Source: Paracoccaceae bacterium (GTDB lineage: Bacteria; Pseudomonadota; Alphaproteobacteria; Rhodobacterales; Rhodobacteraceae). From it: 64,000 bases of DNA. The translations under genes and the position numbers were made by a program. Under the pieces are notes generated by a model. It searched no databases. It saw only the letters and a program-made list of their open reading frames with translations, and was not told the origin of the DNA. The stretch lies in NCBI GenBank assembly GCA_029244725.1, contig JAQWQJ010000089.1:327842-391841 (forward strand). The letters run 5' to 3'. This document shows, piece by piece, positions 1-9,226 of the stretch. Each line of letters begins with the position of its first letter. The stretch's first letter is position 1.

Positions 1-152
1 CGTTGCTTGATATCGCGCTCAACCTGAAATGCGCCTATCTCAACATCAACAACATGATCGCGTACACTGATACGATCCAGCGTGGGATCTGACGCGGTCT
101 CACGCGAACGCATATCGGGATGGGCGAAGGCCTGTTTGATTTCTGTCGTCAT
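1..152 (-). CDS. folB: Dihydroneopterin aldolase-like protein, N-terminal part (runs off window)
   Basis: The first 50 codons of a minus-strand gene start at an ATG at 152-150 and leave the window at base 1. The readable protein has an approximately 27-residue leader and then DRISVRDHVVDVEIGAFQ, which resembles the start of the FolB fold (first beta strand, then the IG-x-x-x-E/R turn). FolB converts 7,8-dihydroneopterin to 6-hydroxymethyl-dihydropterin in folate synthesis. The catalytic Lys and Glu lie outside the window, so activity cannot be judged. The call is by similarity to FolB proteins I remember from Rhodobacteraceae, which carry a similar leader. A different tunnelling-fold (T-fold) protein is possible. 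Confidence 0.6.
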   Translation of the reverse strand, partial: MTTEIKQAFAHPDMRSRETASDPTLDRISVRDHVVDVEIGAFQVERDIKQ

Positions 153-222
153 AGCAAGGTCCGTTGATCTAGGCTTACTCGCCCATATCAGCGCTTGGCC
201 TATGCGACCAGAGGTCGATTGT

Positions 223-864
223 TCAGTTGCTAGAAATACGCTCTGGCTCAATATAAAAATGATGCGCGCCGATAGTCACTGTCCGCGGGAATTTTTTGGA
301 CCATGATGGGCTGACGTAATTCGTGTGGTAGTAAATTGCGCCATGCGTCAATGGCCGCTTGTCCATCGCGATCGCTAGGTCAGCGACTTTGCCAACACTG
401 GCCCAAGCTTTCTTTTCATTGATCACTTCAAGCTTGCCGTCACAAGTATAGGTGAACTGGCAACGGTATTTCCCGTTTCCACTTCCTTGTAAGACAACGC
501 CGCAAATGGAATCTGGGAATTTTGAGCTATCAACGCGGTTCAAAATTACTTCGGCAACCGCGAATTGACCCATAATTGATTCACTTCGTGCCTCAAAATA
601 CAGAGCTTCGGAAAGGCAGCGCCATTGCTTGCCGCCCTCTTTTGCAGACACAGATGCGAGATACGCTTTTGAGTAAATACCTTCACCATCAATAGGTTCA
701 TGCCCATTCGCGAGACGACGCATCGTATTGTTTGGTGTGCTATCGGTCGCAGCTTCATGCGCAGATACTAAAGAACGTAATTGGTCTTCAAGATTGCTGC
801 TGGTCGCAACACTTGCCCAAAGCACTGCCAAAAGCAGTGAAAACAGCTTCAAAAATGAAGACAT
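223..864 (-). CDS. SleB-type cell wall hydrolase
   Basis: The protein has 213 residues from the ATG at 864. An upstream in-frame start at 966 would add a 34-residue tail before a clear signal peptide (MSSFLKLFSLLLAVLWASVA), so the inner start is preferred. The C-terminal half carries the Hydrolase_2 pattern: CLSEALYFEARSE with the catalytic-type Glu, VILNRV, CQFTYTCDG, and a final HTNYVSPSW / GAHHFY. Family members cleave peptidoglycan glycan strands as lytic transglycosylase-like or amidase-like enzymes. In non-sporulating alphaproteobacteria they are probably periplasmic wall-remodelling enzymes. It lies 118 bp downstream of ppdK on the same strand. Family assignment is good; the exact bond cut is unknown. 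Confidence 0.82.
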   Translation of the reverse strand: MSSFLKLFSLLLAVLWASVATSSNLEDQLRSLVSAHEAATDSTPNNTMRRLANGHEPIDGEGIYSKAYLASVSAKEGGKQWRCLSEALYFEARSESIMGQFAVAEVILNRVDSSKFPDSICGVVLQGSGNGKYRCQFTYTCDGKLEVINEKKAWASVGKVADLAIAMDKRPLTHGAIYYHTNYVSPSWSKKFPRTVTIGAHHFYIEPERISSN

Positions 865-982
865 AGCCCCAAAAATCCCGTTTGCGCAGATACCTTTTCT
901 GCAATCAAGCGGGGTCTTAAGCGATTTAGGGGGCGTGCGTCTAGCCCCCGAGACGCAAGGCCGCAATGCACGAGGCGGGTGG

Positions 983-3556
983 CTAGTGTTTTTTTATGCT
1001 GATTTTTTCCTGCACGGCAAGCTGAGCAGCAGCCAATCGGGCTACCGGAACGCGGAAAGGTGAGCAACTGACATAATCAAATCCAGCGTTTCGACAGAAG
1101 GCGATGGATTCAGGATTGCCGCCGTGTTCCCCGCAAATCGACAGGGTAATGTCTGGTTTTGCATCGCGTCCTCGCTTTGCGCCGATGTCCAACAATTCGC
1201 CAACCCCTTCGACATCTAACGTGTGGAACGGGTCTTCGACGAAAACTTCCTGATTGACATAATCCGACATAAAACGGCCAGCATCATCGCGGGATAGACC
1301 ATAGGTCATTTGCGTCAAATCGTTTGTACCAAACGAAAGAAAAGCTGAATTCTGCGCAATTTCATGCGCCCTTAGCGCCGCCCGAGGCGTTTCGACCATG
1401 ACGCCAAAACGGAAATCAAATTCTACCCCTCGCTCAGTCTTCACAGCAGAGGCAACAGCATCAATCCGTGTTTTCACAATCTCTACTTCCCGTTTGGCAC
1501 TGACCAAAGGGATCATAATTTCGGGCACCACTGGGGCGCCTTTTTCGCTGGCGTCTATGGTTGCCTCAAAGATCGCGCGAACCTGCATGTCATAAATTTC
1601 AGGAACGGTAATGCCTAATCGAACCCCGCGAAGGCCGAGCATTGGGTTGTATTCTTCAAGAATTTCAGCGCGCCGCGTGATTTCGGAAAGCGGTTTGTCG
1701 AGAGCTTCAGCCAGCAGATGCAGCCCCGAACGGTCAGACGGCAAAAATTCGTGCAAGGGTGGATCAAACAAACGAATGCAAACCGGCTGACCCTGCATGA
1801 TTTTGAAAAGTTCTGTAAAATCAGCACGTTGCATGGGCAATAGTTGATCAAGCGCGGCTTCTCGATCTTCTGGCGTGTCGGCGAATATCATTTCACGCAT
1901 CACCGTCAGACGGTCAGCTTCAAAGAACATATGCTCAGTCCGGCACAGACCGATCCCTTGGGCCGCGAAGTTTCGGGCAGTTTGCGCATCCGCTGGCGTA
2001 TCAGCGTTCGCGCGAACCCCGATGTCACGGACAGCATCGGCCCAATCCATCAGATCACGAAATGCGTCGTCTTGAGCAGCTTCAAGCATCGCAGGTTTGC
2101 CTGCCAGTACTTCGCCATTGGAACCGTCGATGGTGATGATGTCACCTTCAACAAAAACACGACCATCTTTGGTCGTCAGTCGTTTCTTACGGATCTGGAA
2201 ACGCAAATCCGAAACGCCCACAACACAAGGTAATCCTAAGCCACGGCCGATAACAGCAGCGTGGCTGGTCATTCCGCCGCGCTCCGTCAAAACGGCGCTG
2301 GCCGCATGCATTCCGCGAATATCTTCAGGGCTGGTTTCGCGGCGCACGAGTACACAGTCTTCGCCACGCGAAACGATCGCTTGCGCATCGGCAGCTGAGA
2401 ATACGATTTTGCCCGTCGCAGCACCTGGGCTAGCAGCAATCCCAGTGGCCAGTCTGTCTCGTTGGGCGTCAGGATCGACCTGGCGATGAAGCATTTCATT
2501 CAAAGCGCGTGGTTCAATACGCATCAATGCTTCTTCGCGCGAAATAATCCCATCGCGCGCAAGCGCGACTGCAATACGCACCGCAGCCCGTGAAGATCGA
2601 CTTACGCGGACTCCATCAAGAATATGAACTTCGCCGTTTTCTACCGTAAATTCGACCTGCATTTCTTCACGCAGACGACTGCGCATTAGTTGCGCATATT
2701 GAAGAATTTTCTCAAATGCCTCTGGCACAGTGCTTTCAAGCGACTCGCCACGATCATCCTGCGCTAGATAGAGTGCCTTTGCGCCAGCAGTTAGTGCTTC
2801 GCGGCCTTGGCTTTGACGCTGATATCGGCCCGTCACTTGGTTCTCGCCAGTTTTGGCGTTTATCAACTGCATGACACCCGAACCACTTTCGCCGGTTCCA
2901 ACGCCCAACGCCAACCGTTGCACAACCAGACCCAAGCCAGCATCCGCAGGTGCGCCCTTAGCCTGACGCAACAATCGAGCTGTCGTCCCGTTCCATGCGC
3001 GTGCCATAGAGCGCAAAACTTCTTGCAACTGCTGAGCCGCGCTTTGCGGGAACTTATCGTCGGTTTCGTCCTCATAAGCACGCAAAGCATCTGTCAAAGA
3101 CTGCGCACTTTCGTCCGGCGCAATATCGTCAAACATATCAGGATCAAGCCGCGCGACATGGATCGAATAGCTTTGCACAAATCTCAGATAGAGACGCGTT
3201 GCAGCCTCTTTTCCTATGCTTTCGCACAAAGTCACGTAGGTCGCATCGTTCATGCCGATATTCAAAATCGCGCCTGGGCCACCCCAGTCCGGATCTTCAG
3301 AGCTAGGACGAACACACAAAAGCGGATCTTCACCGAAGGGTTCGATTAAGCTTTCGACTTCTATTGGTTCACCCATCGCGACAAGAGATACATAGTCAAA
3401 GGAAAGCGCCACAGTAGTTGGTACAGGCAAATCTAGCCGCACCAAACGCTGCAAGCACTTGGCCCGCCCTCCGTGAGTAGCGGTTGCGATATTTGCGGAT
3501 GGGGTCACAAGGGCGATACTTTCGCCCCTATTCTGCGATGCGGCATTTTTTGTCAT
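983..3556 (-). CDS. ppdK: Pyruvate phosphate dikinase-like protein with divergent ATP-grasp half
   Basis: The 857-residue protein has the three-domain PPDK architecture. The swivelling phosphohistidine domain has GGMTSHAAV with His432 and the regulatory-type Thr430. The C-terminal TIM barrel has GLCRTEHMFF, GLRGVRLG, FGTNDLTQ and CGEHGG with the catalytic Cys808. Family enzymes interconvert PEP, AMP and PPi with pyruvate, ATP and Pi. The N-terminal ATP-grasp half is unusual: the expected GGKGANL is HGGRAK (about 28-33), the SMPGMMDT loop reads DWGGPGAIL, and LQTR becomes LDGVR (about 313-317). It follows glyS after 50 bp on the same strand, an order common in alphaproteobacteria. The PEP/pyruvate half looks intact; ATP/PPi use is uncertain. 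Confidence 0.85.
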   Translation of the reverse strand: MTKNAASQNRGESIALVTPSANIATATHGGRAKCLQRLVRLDLPVPTTVALSFDYVSLVAMGEPIEVESLIEPFGEDPLLCVRPSSEDPDWGGPGAILNIGMNDATYVTLCESIGKEAATRLYLRFVQSYSIHVARLDPDMFDDIAPDESAQSLTDALRAYEDETDDKFPQSAAQQLQEVLRSMARAWNGTTARLLRQAKGAPADAGLGLVVQRLALGVGTGESGSGVMQLINAKTGENQVTGRYQRQSQGREALTAGAKALYLAQDDRGESLESTVPEAFEKILQYAQLMRSRLREEMQVEFTVENGEVHILDGVRVSRSSRAAVRIAVALARDGIISREEALMRIEPRALNEMLHRQVDPDAQRDRLATGIAASPGAATGKIVFSAADAQAIVSRGEDCVLVRRETSPEDIRGMHAASAVLTERGGMTSHAAVIGRGLGLPCVVGVSDLRFQIRKKRLTTKDGRVFVEGDIITIDGSNGEVLAGKPAMLEAAQDDAFRDLMDWADAVRDIGVRANADTPADAQTARNFAAQGIGLCRTEHMFFEADRLTVMREMIFADTPEDREAALDQLLPMQRADFTELFKIMQGQPVCIRLFDPPLHEFLPSDRSGLHLLAEALDKPLSEITRRAEILEEYNPMLGLRGVRLGITVPEIYDMQVRAIFEATIDASEKGAPVVPEIMIPLVSAKREVEIVKTRIDAVASAVKTERGVEFDFRFGVMVETPRAALRAHEIAQNSAFLSFGTNDLTQMTYGLSRDDAGRFMSDYVNQEVFVEDPFHTLDVEGVGELLDIGAKRGRDAKPDITLSICGEHGGNPESIAFCRNAGFDYVSCSPFRVPVARLAAAQLAVQEKISIKKH

Positions 3557-3606
3557 GGGTGCAGCATAAGGCTAATCACGACCATGACAAGAAATCAGTT
3601 TGATAT

Positions 3607-5862
3607 TTATCCTTCGATTTTCGTCAAATCGGCGACTGACAAGCAAATTTGGCGAATTCGGCTAAGCAGGTTCAGGCGGTTTCGGCGGATAACTTTGTTA
3701 TCCGAATTAATCTGCACTGCCTCAAAGAATGCATCCGCAGGTGCACGCAACGCAGCCATACTGGCCATTGCGCTTGAGAAATCTTCAGATTCCATTGCTG
3801 GGGCTATAGCTTTTTCAGCCGTATCAAGCGCTTCAAATAAAGCGCGCTCTTCGTCACTTTCGGCGAATTTTACATCCGCACCATAGGAATACTCGACGCC
3901 GTCTTTTTCCTCGGCTTGCGTCAAAATGTTGTTGGCACGTTTGAACGCTTGGATCAGATTTTCACCATCATCTGTGTGCAAAGTTTCGGACAAGGCTGTT
4001 GCACGACGAACAAGCAACGCCAAATCGTCGTATCCAGGCATTGCAAGGCAAGCGTCAATTATATCGTGACGAACACCTTGATCGCGAAGGTATACTTTCA
4101 AGCGGTCGTGGAAAAATGCGAGCAAATCCGTTGAGGCGTCCGGCAATTGGTCACCCACTGTGCGTAGTACTGAGCCTTCTGATACATCCGGTGCATCGTC
4201 ATTTCCGTCAAACTTTTCTAGCACCAAGCGGAAGGCAGCGCCAAACACACCGTGATCTGCGATCTCGTCCAACGTGTTTTCAAGCGCACTGAGGTCTTTT
4301 GCATCACCGTTCGAACGGCGAATTGCGATTTCATGGGTCAACAACTGGTTGTCGATGAAGTGATCAAGGCTTAGCCGCAGATCGTTTGCTAAGATTATTC
4401 GGATTACGCCAAGCGCCGCACGTCGTAGCGCAAACGGGTCTTTTGATCCGGTAGGTTTTTCGCCAATGGTCCAAAATCCGGTTAGCGTATCGAGCTTGTC
4501 CGCCAAAGCGACAGTTGCCGAAACGGGCTGGTCGGGGACATTGTCCGAAGGCCCAAGGGGCTGATAATGTTCTTCACATGCTGCGGCAGCTTCAGACGGG
4601 AAACCGGCGGCCGCGGCGTAGTAGCGCCCCATTAGTCCTTGAAGCTCAGGAAATTCATAGATCATTTCCGAGCTTAGATCGGCTTTTGCGATATCAGCTG
4701 CCTGCGCCGCCAAATCTGCATCAACACCGGTCACCACCGACAGTTTACGCGATAGCGCCGAGATGCGCGCAATCCGCGCGCGCTGGCTGCCCAGTTTGTT
4801 GTGGAACGTCACGTTTGCAAGGCTGTCCAGCCACGGCTGCATCTTCTGGCCGTTCGCAATGCGTAGATCGTTTTCCCAGAAGAATTTAGCGTCAGCCAAA
4901 CGCGCTGAGAGAACCTTTTGGTTACCGGCAAGAATGGTTGCGCCATTGTCCGCAGTTTCGCGGTTCGCGACTGTTATGAAACGCTCAATTCGGCTTGTTT
5001 TTGGATTGCGGACTGAAAAGAACTTTTGGTGCTCTTTCATAGACGTCTGCAGAACCTCAGGCGGAAGTTCAAGGAACTCATCATCAATTTTGCCCATCAA
5101 CACGACCGGCCATTCAACCAGACCTGCTACTTCTTTCAACAGACCCTTGTCATCGACAACTTCCAAGCCGGCGGCAAAAGCCATGTTCGTCGCGTCATGC
5201 CAGATGGTTTCGGCGCGCTCGTCTGCACTCAAAATCACCTTTGAGCGTTTTAGCTTGGTCGCATAATCGTCAAAACCGACGACGCGGAATGCCTCTGGGC
5301 CCATGAAACGGTGACCTTTGGTGACGTCACTGGAGTGGATGCCTTCGATAGATACAGGGACCGTTTCAACGCCAGCTTCGTCGCTTAGGATGCAAACGAT
5401 AGAATGCAGTGGACGGACCCACCGCATGGCGCCGGTTCCCCAACGCATGGATTTTGCCCATGGGAAATTACGGATCGTTTTCTCAAGCGTTTCAGCAACG
5501 ATGACAGCGGCAGAACGGCCTGGTTTTTCAATCTTCGCGAAATAGACTTGGCCCTTTTTGTCATCGCGAACTTCTAGATCGTCGCGCGACACCCCTGCCC
5601 CACGCAAAAAGCCCTCGATCGCTTTTTCAGGCGCATCGGTGCGCGGGCCTTTGCGTTCTTCGCGTACAGTCGGAGACTCAGCCGTCAAACCGTCAACGGC
5701 CAACGCCAATCGACGTGGGGTCGAGAAAGCCTGAGCTGCACCGTAAGTCAGACCTGCATCGACCAAACCATCTGTGATTAGCTTTTTCAGATCGTCAGCG
5801 GCTTTCGCCTGCATGCGCGCTGGAATTTCTTCGGAAAAGAGTTCGATCAGTAGATCAGGCAT
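3607..5862 (-). CDS. glyS: Glycyl-tRNA synthetase beta subunit
   Basis: This is the 751-residue beta subunit of the bacterial alpha2beta2 glycyl-tRNA synthetase, which charges tRNA-Gly in the cytoplasm. It opens with LLIELFSEEIPARMQ, the usual beta-subunit start. KSMRWG (about 135-140) and the EHQKFFSV motif (about 275) follow, then the HD-like central domain, and a C-terminal anticodon-binding helical domain ending NKVIRRNRLNLLSRI. Length is at the upper end for the family. It is encoded immediately downstream of a small membrane-protein gene that separates it from glyQ, and is followed by ppdK. The start at 5862 directly abuts the stop of the gene before it, suggesting translational coupling. 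Confidence 0.96.
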   Translation of the reverse strand: MPDLLIELFSEEIPARMQAKAADDLKKLITDGLVDAGLTYGAAQAFSTPRRLALAVDGLTAESPTVREERKGPRTDAPEKAIEGFLRGAGVSRDDLEVRDDKKGQVYFAKIEKPGRSAAVIVAETLEKTIRNFPWAKSMRWGTGAMRWVRPLHSIVCILSDEAGVETVPVSIEGIHSSDVTKGHRFMGPEAFRVVGFDDYATKLKRSKVILSADERAETIWHDATNMAFAAGLEVVDDKGLLKEVAGLVEWPVVLMGKIDDEFLELPPEVLQTSMKEHQKFFSVRNPKTSRIERFITVANRETADNGATILAGNQKVLSARLADAKFFWENDLRIANGQKMQPWLDSLANVTFHNKLGSQRARIARISALSRKLSVVTGVDADLAAQAADIAKADLSSEMIYEFPELQGLMGRYYAAAAGFPSEAAAACEEHYQPLGPSDNVPDQPVSATVALADKLDTLTGFWTIGEKPTGSKDPFALRRAALGVIRIILANDLRLSLDHFIDNQLLTHEIAIRRSNGDAKDLSALENTLDEIADHGVFGAAFRLVLEKFDGNDDAPDVSEGSVLRTVGDQLPDASTDLLAFFHDRLKVYLRDQGVRHDIIDACLAMPGYDDLALLVRRATALSETLHTDDGENLIQAFKRANNILTQAEEKDGVEYSYGADVKFAESDEERALFEALDTAEKAIAPAMESEDFSSAMASMAALRAPADAFFEAVQINSDNKVIRRNRLNLLSRIRQICLSVADLTKIEG

Positions 5863-6387
5863 TTACTCGGCTCCTAATTCGCGGGTTGGGCACACTTCGC
5901 CAACGGCAGAGCCATCATAGGCTTGCTCTCCGCAATTGTTTAATTGGTTCCATGCATAGGCACGCCCATCACTGGCAACCGCTATGACACGGTCAACTCC
6001 AAATGAGATGTTTTTCACGCTTAGAAACGCCAATGCCTGACCAGAGCTCAGATCATCTGCGATGCCCTTAGCATCAAAGCAATCGAACCAGCCCGGCGCT
6101 GTCAAAGGCTCAGCTGTGTCATAAATTTCGAACGTCTCGCTTAACATCGCAAGGCTATGGGGCGTGTTGAAACAAGCGCGAAACCGGATCGGAGAACTAT
6201 CAGCATCGATCCCTTGGAAATCCTTGGTGATAATCTTTTGCTCACTTCCACCATATGTCGTCATCACGACGCCATCCTGGGGGGCGTTAACCTCATCATA
6301 AAAGGCATAGACCTGCAAATAGTACATTGCTGCTGCGGCGACGATGGCACTCACGACGATAAATCCTGCAATTAGTTTTCCAGTCAT
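5863..6387 (-). CDS. Single-pass membrane protein between glyQ and glyS (DUF6446-like)
   Basis: The 174-residue protein has one N-terminal hydrophobic segment (residues 5-24, [20 protein letters not shown]) followed by an extracytoplasmic domain of about 145 residues. Conserved-looking features are [21 protein letters not shown] and a Cys pair near the end (NNCGEQAYD...EVCPT). It resembles a Rhodobacteraceae family of unknown function that I recall as DUF6446, normally found in this position. Its start overlaps the glyQ stop by 4 bp (ATGA) and its stop abuts the glyS start, so it is co-translated with both synthetase subunits. No enzymatic motif is visible, and the link with tRNA charging is positional only. 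Confidence 0.75.
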   Translation of the reverse strand: MTGKLIAGFIVVSAIVAAAAMYYLQVYAFYDEVNAPQDGVVMTTYGGSEQKIITKDFQGIDADSSPIRFRACFNTPHSLAMLSETFEIYDTAEPLTAPGWFDCFDAKGIADDLSSGQALAFLSVKNISFGVDRVIAVASDGRAYAWNQLNNCGEQAYDGSAVGEVCPTRELGAE

Positions 6388-7328
6388 GCCGTTGCCTCAT
6401 TGACCGAGGCTCCGCCAGCTTCGGTCATGACAAAAGCGTCGGCACATTGTTTGGCCAATGCACGCACTCTGCCGATATAGGCTTGGCGTTCTGTGACCGA
6501 GATCACACCGCGTGCGTCGAGTAGATTAAACAAGTGGCTGGCCTTGATGCACTGGTCATAGGCCGGATGCACCATGATGATATGCTTGCCAGTTTTTGGA
6601 TCGATATGTTCAAGGGAAAGTATCTTGCCACACTCGGCCTCTGCTTCTTCAAACTGTTTTAGCAACACGTCCGTGTTGGCCACATCAAAGTTCCAGCGTG
6701 AATATTCCTGCTCGGTCTGACGGAAAACGTCACCGTAGCTAAGTGCAATCGGGGTCTGTGGGTTGTTATAGGGCATGTCCATAACGTGATCGACACCCAA
6801 CACGTACATCGCCAAGCGTTCCAATCCATAGGTTAGCTCACCCGAAACTGGGTGGCAGTCGTGGCCGCCAACCTGTTGGAAATAGGTGAACTGGCTGACC
6901 TCCATACCATCACACCAGACTTCCCATCCGAGACCCCAAGCGCCAAGCGTCGGGCTTTCCCAGTCGTCTTCCACAAAACGAATATCGTGTAGATCCATAT
7001 CGATGCCGATCGCAGCAAGGGACCCCAAGTAGAGCTCTTGCAATTCGGGCGGGCTGGGTTTGATCAAGACTTGGTACTGATAATAGTGCTGCAGCCGGTT
7101 CGGATTCTCACCGTAGCGACCATCTGTCGGGCGACGTGAAGGCTGAACATATGCCGCTGCCCAATTTTTTGAGCCGAGCGAGCGTAGCGTTGTTGCAGGG
7201 TGAAACGTCCCTGCGCCAACTTCCATGTCATAGGGTTGAAGGATCGCACAGCCTTTTTCGGCCCAGTAATTCTGAAGCCTAAGGATGATTTCCTGAAAAC
7301 TACGCGGTTTAGACGCTGCTTGCGACAT
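6384..7328 (-). CDS. glyQ: Glycyl-tRNA synthetase alpha subunit
   Basis: The 314-residue class II catalytic alpha subunit activates glycine with ATP and partners GlyS. Diagnostic blocks are [33 protein letters not shown], the motif-2 region [39 protein letters not shown] and the motif-3-like [10 protein letters not shown]. Length matches the usual 290-315. It is the first gene of the minus-strand run glyQ, membrane protein, glyS, ppdK. Its start faces the divergent gene at 7472, leaving a 143-bp intergenic region that must hold both promoters. Confidence 0.97.
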   Translation of the reverse strand: MSQAASKPRSFQEIILRLQNYWAEKGCAILQPYDMEVGAGTFHPATTLRSLGSKNWAAAYVQPSRRPTDGRYGENPNRLQHYYQYQVLIKPSPPELQELYLGSLAAIGIDMDLHDIRFVEDDWESPTLGAWGLGWEVWCDGMEVSQFTYFQQVGGHDCHPVSGELTYGLERLAMYVLGVDHVMDMPYNNPQTPIALSYGDVFRQTEQEYSRWNFDVANTDVLLKQFEEAEAECGKILSLEHIDPKTGKHIIMVHPAYDQCIKASHLFNLLDARGVISVTERQAYIGRVRALAKQCADAFVMTEAGGASVNEATA

Positions 7329-7471
7329 GTGCCTGCCCTTCGGTATGAATGCGTGGTCTTCCTATGCAACGCTGCAACAAGGGTCAATTGCAGGTAAGCG
7401 GAAACTTGACCTTATCGACAAGGTGTTTTTCATAGGCGCATTAACAATTGGCCAATTGGGTAGGAATTCAC

Positions 7472-9223
7472 ATGCTTCGAAACGTTATTGCCGCGACGAT
7501 ACTGATTTTCATAAGTATTGCGCCGGTGAATGCACAATCTGTCAAAAGCATGTGGATACAAGTAGAAACACTCGACACCGAAGAAGAAGCTCTTGGGCGC
7601 ATCTTAGCATATAAGACGTTCCTGCCAGCTATCGCAGGTTTCAAGTTGCCAAATGGTGAATTTGGCGTCGTCGTCGGACCATTCTCTGAGTTAGAGAGCA
7701 AATATCTTCTGACCCAATTCAGCCAAACGGGTTTGATCCCACCGGACAGCTTCATTTCACCGGCAACGCAATTTGGGCAACAGTTCTACCCACCGAACGA
7801 GGATGCCACGGTTGAAAACGGCGAAGATCGTCCGAAGGAGACCAAGCCCGATACTCTGTTGTCGGTTGACGAAAACGGAAAACCTATTCTGAGACAAGCC
7901 GATGAAACAAATTCCCAAGCCCGCGCAAGCGAGCGGTTGCTAAGCAAAGACGACAAGAAACTGCTTCAATCCGCGCTGAAAGACGCGGGCTTTTACACTG
8001 GAGATATCGACGGTCTTTATGGTCGGGGCACACGCGCTTCAATGAGCCGGTGGCAAGACGCCAACCATTTCGAGGACACCGGCATTTTGACGACTGCGCA
8101 GCGGGCAGAGCTTTTGAACAATTATTATGCCGCTCTAGATGGCCTAGGAATGCAGCTGGTAGAAGATCGCGCTGCGGGAATCGCGATTGAGATGCCAACG
8201 AATGCGGTCAGTTTTGATGGATATACAGCACCTTTTGCACATTTCATCGCGTCAGACGGCAGTGAAGCAGGTGTTCATCTGATTAGCCAGCCAGGTGATC
8301 GGACGTCACTTTATGCGCTATATGACGTGATGCAGACGCTCTCAATCGTACCTTTGGAAGGTCGGCGTAAAAAGAACCGGAACAATTTTGTGCTAACGGG
8401 TGCGAATGACAAAATAATCTCGCACACAGAAGCGTATCTTAGTGGCGGTGAGATCAAAGGTTTCACGCTGGTCTGGCCCGCCGATCGCGCTGACCAAGCC
8501 CAAAAACTTATCGACAGAATGCAGCGTAGTTTTGAACGCCAGCCTGGTGTTCTGCCACGTGGACAGGGCACCGACATTGAACCCGGCCAAGCAATGCTTG
8601 GGGGGCTGGATCTGCGCAAGGCGACCTCAGTCGTAAGTGGCGCATTCATCAATGATGTCGGAATGGTAATTACAACAAGTGAGATTACCGAGAGCTGCGA
8701 ACGCATCGCTGCATTTGATGATACCGATTTTGAGTTGATCAGATTTGCGCCTGAGCTGGGTCTCTCATTGCTGGCGCCGAAAACCGGCGTTCAACCCATA
8801 GGATTTGGCACTGTACGCGCTGCCCCAAATCGTTTGAACACACGTGTTTCAGCGTCCGGTTATTCGTTCGGCGGCACCCTAAGCGCGCCCTCTTTGACGC
8901 ATGGTTCAATCGCAGCAACAACTGGCTTGCAAGGTGAAGAACATGTCGATCGGCTAGAGTTGTCACCATTCGTTTCTGACGCCGGAGGGCCCGTCTTGGG
9001 AAGCAACGGAGAGATTGTAGGCATCTTGAATGCTGCAAATCAAAGTGGTGACAGGCAGCTTCCTAGCGGAGTGAGTTTCATGACCGACAACGCGACCCTA
9101 TCGAACTTTCTGACCGAAACGGGAGTGGACTTTAAATTCAACGTTGCTTTGGACACCAAAAGCGCCGTTGAAATTGAGCGTATGGCCGCCGATATGACCG
9201 TGTGGATTAGCTGTTGGGAATAA
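7472..9223 (+). CDS. SPOR / peptidoglycan-binding protein with degenerate trypsin-like domain
   Basis: The protein has 583 residues from the ATG at 7472, preceded by AGGA with 6-nt spacing; a TTG start 24 bases earlier is less likely. Order: signal peptide (1-21, ending VNAQ), SPOR-like repeat (about 25-95), linker, peptidoglycan-binding domain (about 160-215, with GFYTGDIDGLYGRGTRASM), a middle region, then a trypsin-fold domain (about 385-560). The protease triad is not intact. The position of the catalytic His in the usual TNxH pattern is Glu404 (ITTSEIT), and the usual GNSGGP is SDAGGP with Ala504 for Ser. It is probably a periplasmic, wall-bound, non-catalytic protein that may still bind peptides. 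Function unknown. Confidence 0.75.
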   Translation: MLRNVIAATILIFISIAPVNAQSVKSMWIQVETLDTEEEALGRILAYKTFLPAIAGFKLPNGEFGVVVGPFSELESKYLLTQFSQTGLIPPDSFISPATQFGQQFYPPNEDATVENGEDRPKETKPDTLLSVDENGKPILRQADETNSQARASERLLSKDDKKLLQSALKDAGFYTGDIDGLYGRGTRASMSRWQDANHFEDTGILTTAQRAELLNNYYAALDGLGMQLVEDRAAGIAIEMPTNAVSFDGYTAPFAHFIASDGSEAGVHLISQPGDRTSLYALYDVMQTLSIVPLEGRRKKNRNNFVLTGANDKIISHTEAYLSGGEIKGFTLVWPADRADQAQKLIDRMQRSFERQPGVLPRGQGTDIEPGQAMLGGLDLRKATSVVSGAFINDVGMVITTSEITESCERIAAFDDTDFELIRFAPELGLSLLAPKTGVQPIGFGTVRAAPNRLNTRVSASGYSFGGTLSAPSLTHGSIAATTGLQGEEHVDRLELSPFVSDAGGPVLGSNGEIVGILNAANQSGDRQLPSGVSFMTDNATLSNFLTETGVDFKFNVALDTKSAVEIERMAADMTVWISCWE

Positions 9224-9226
9224 AGA

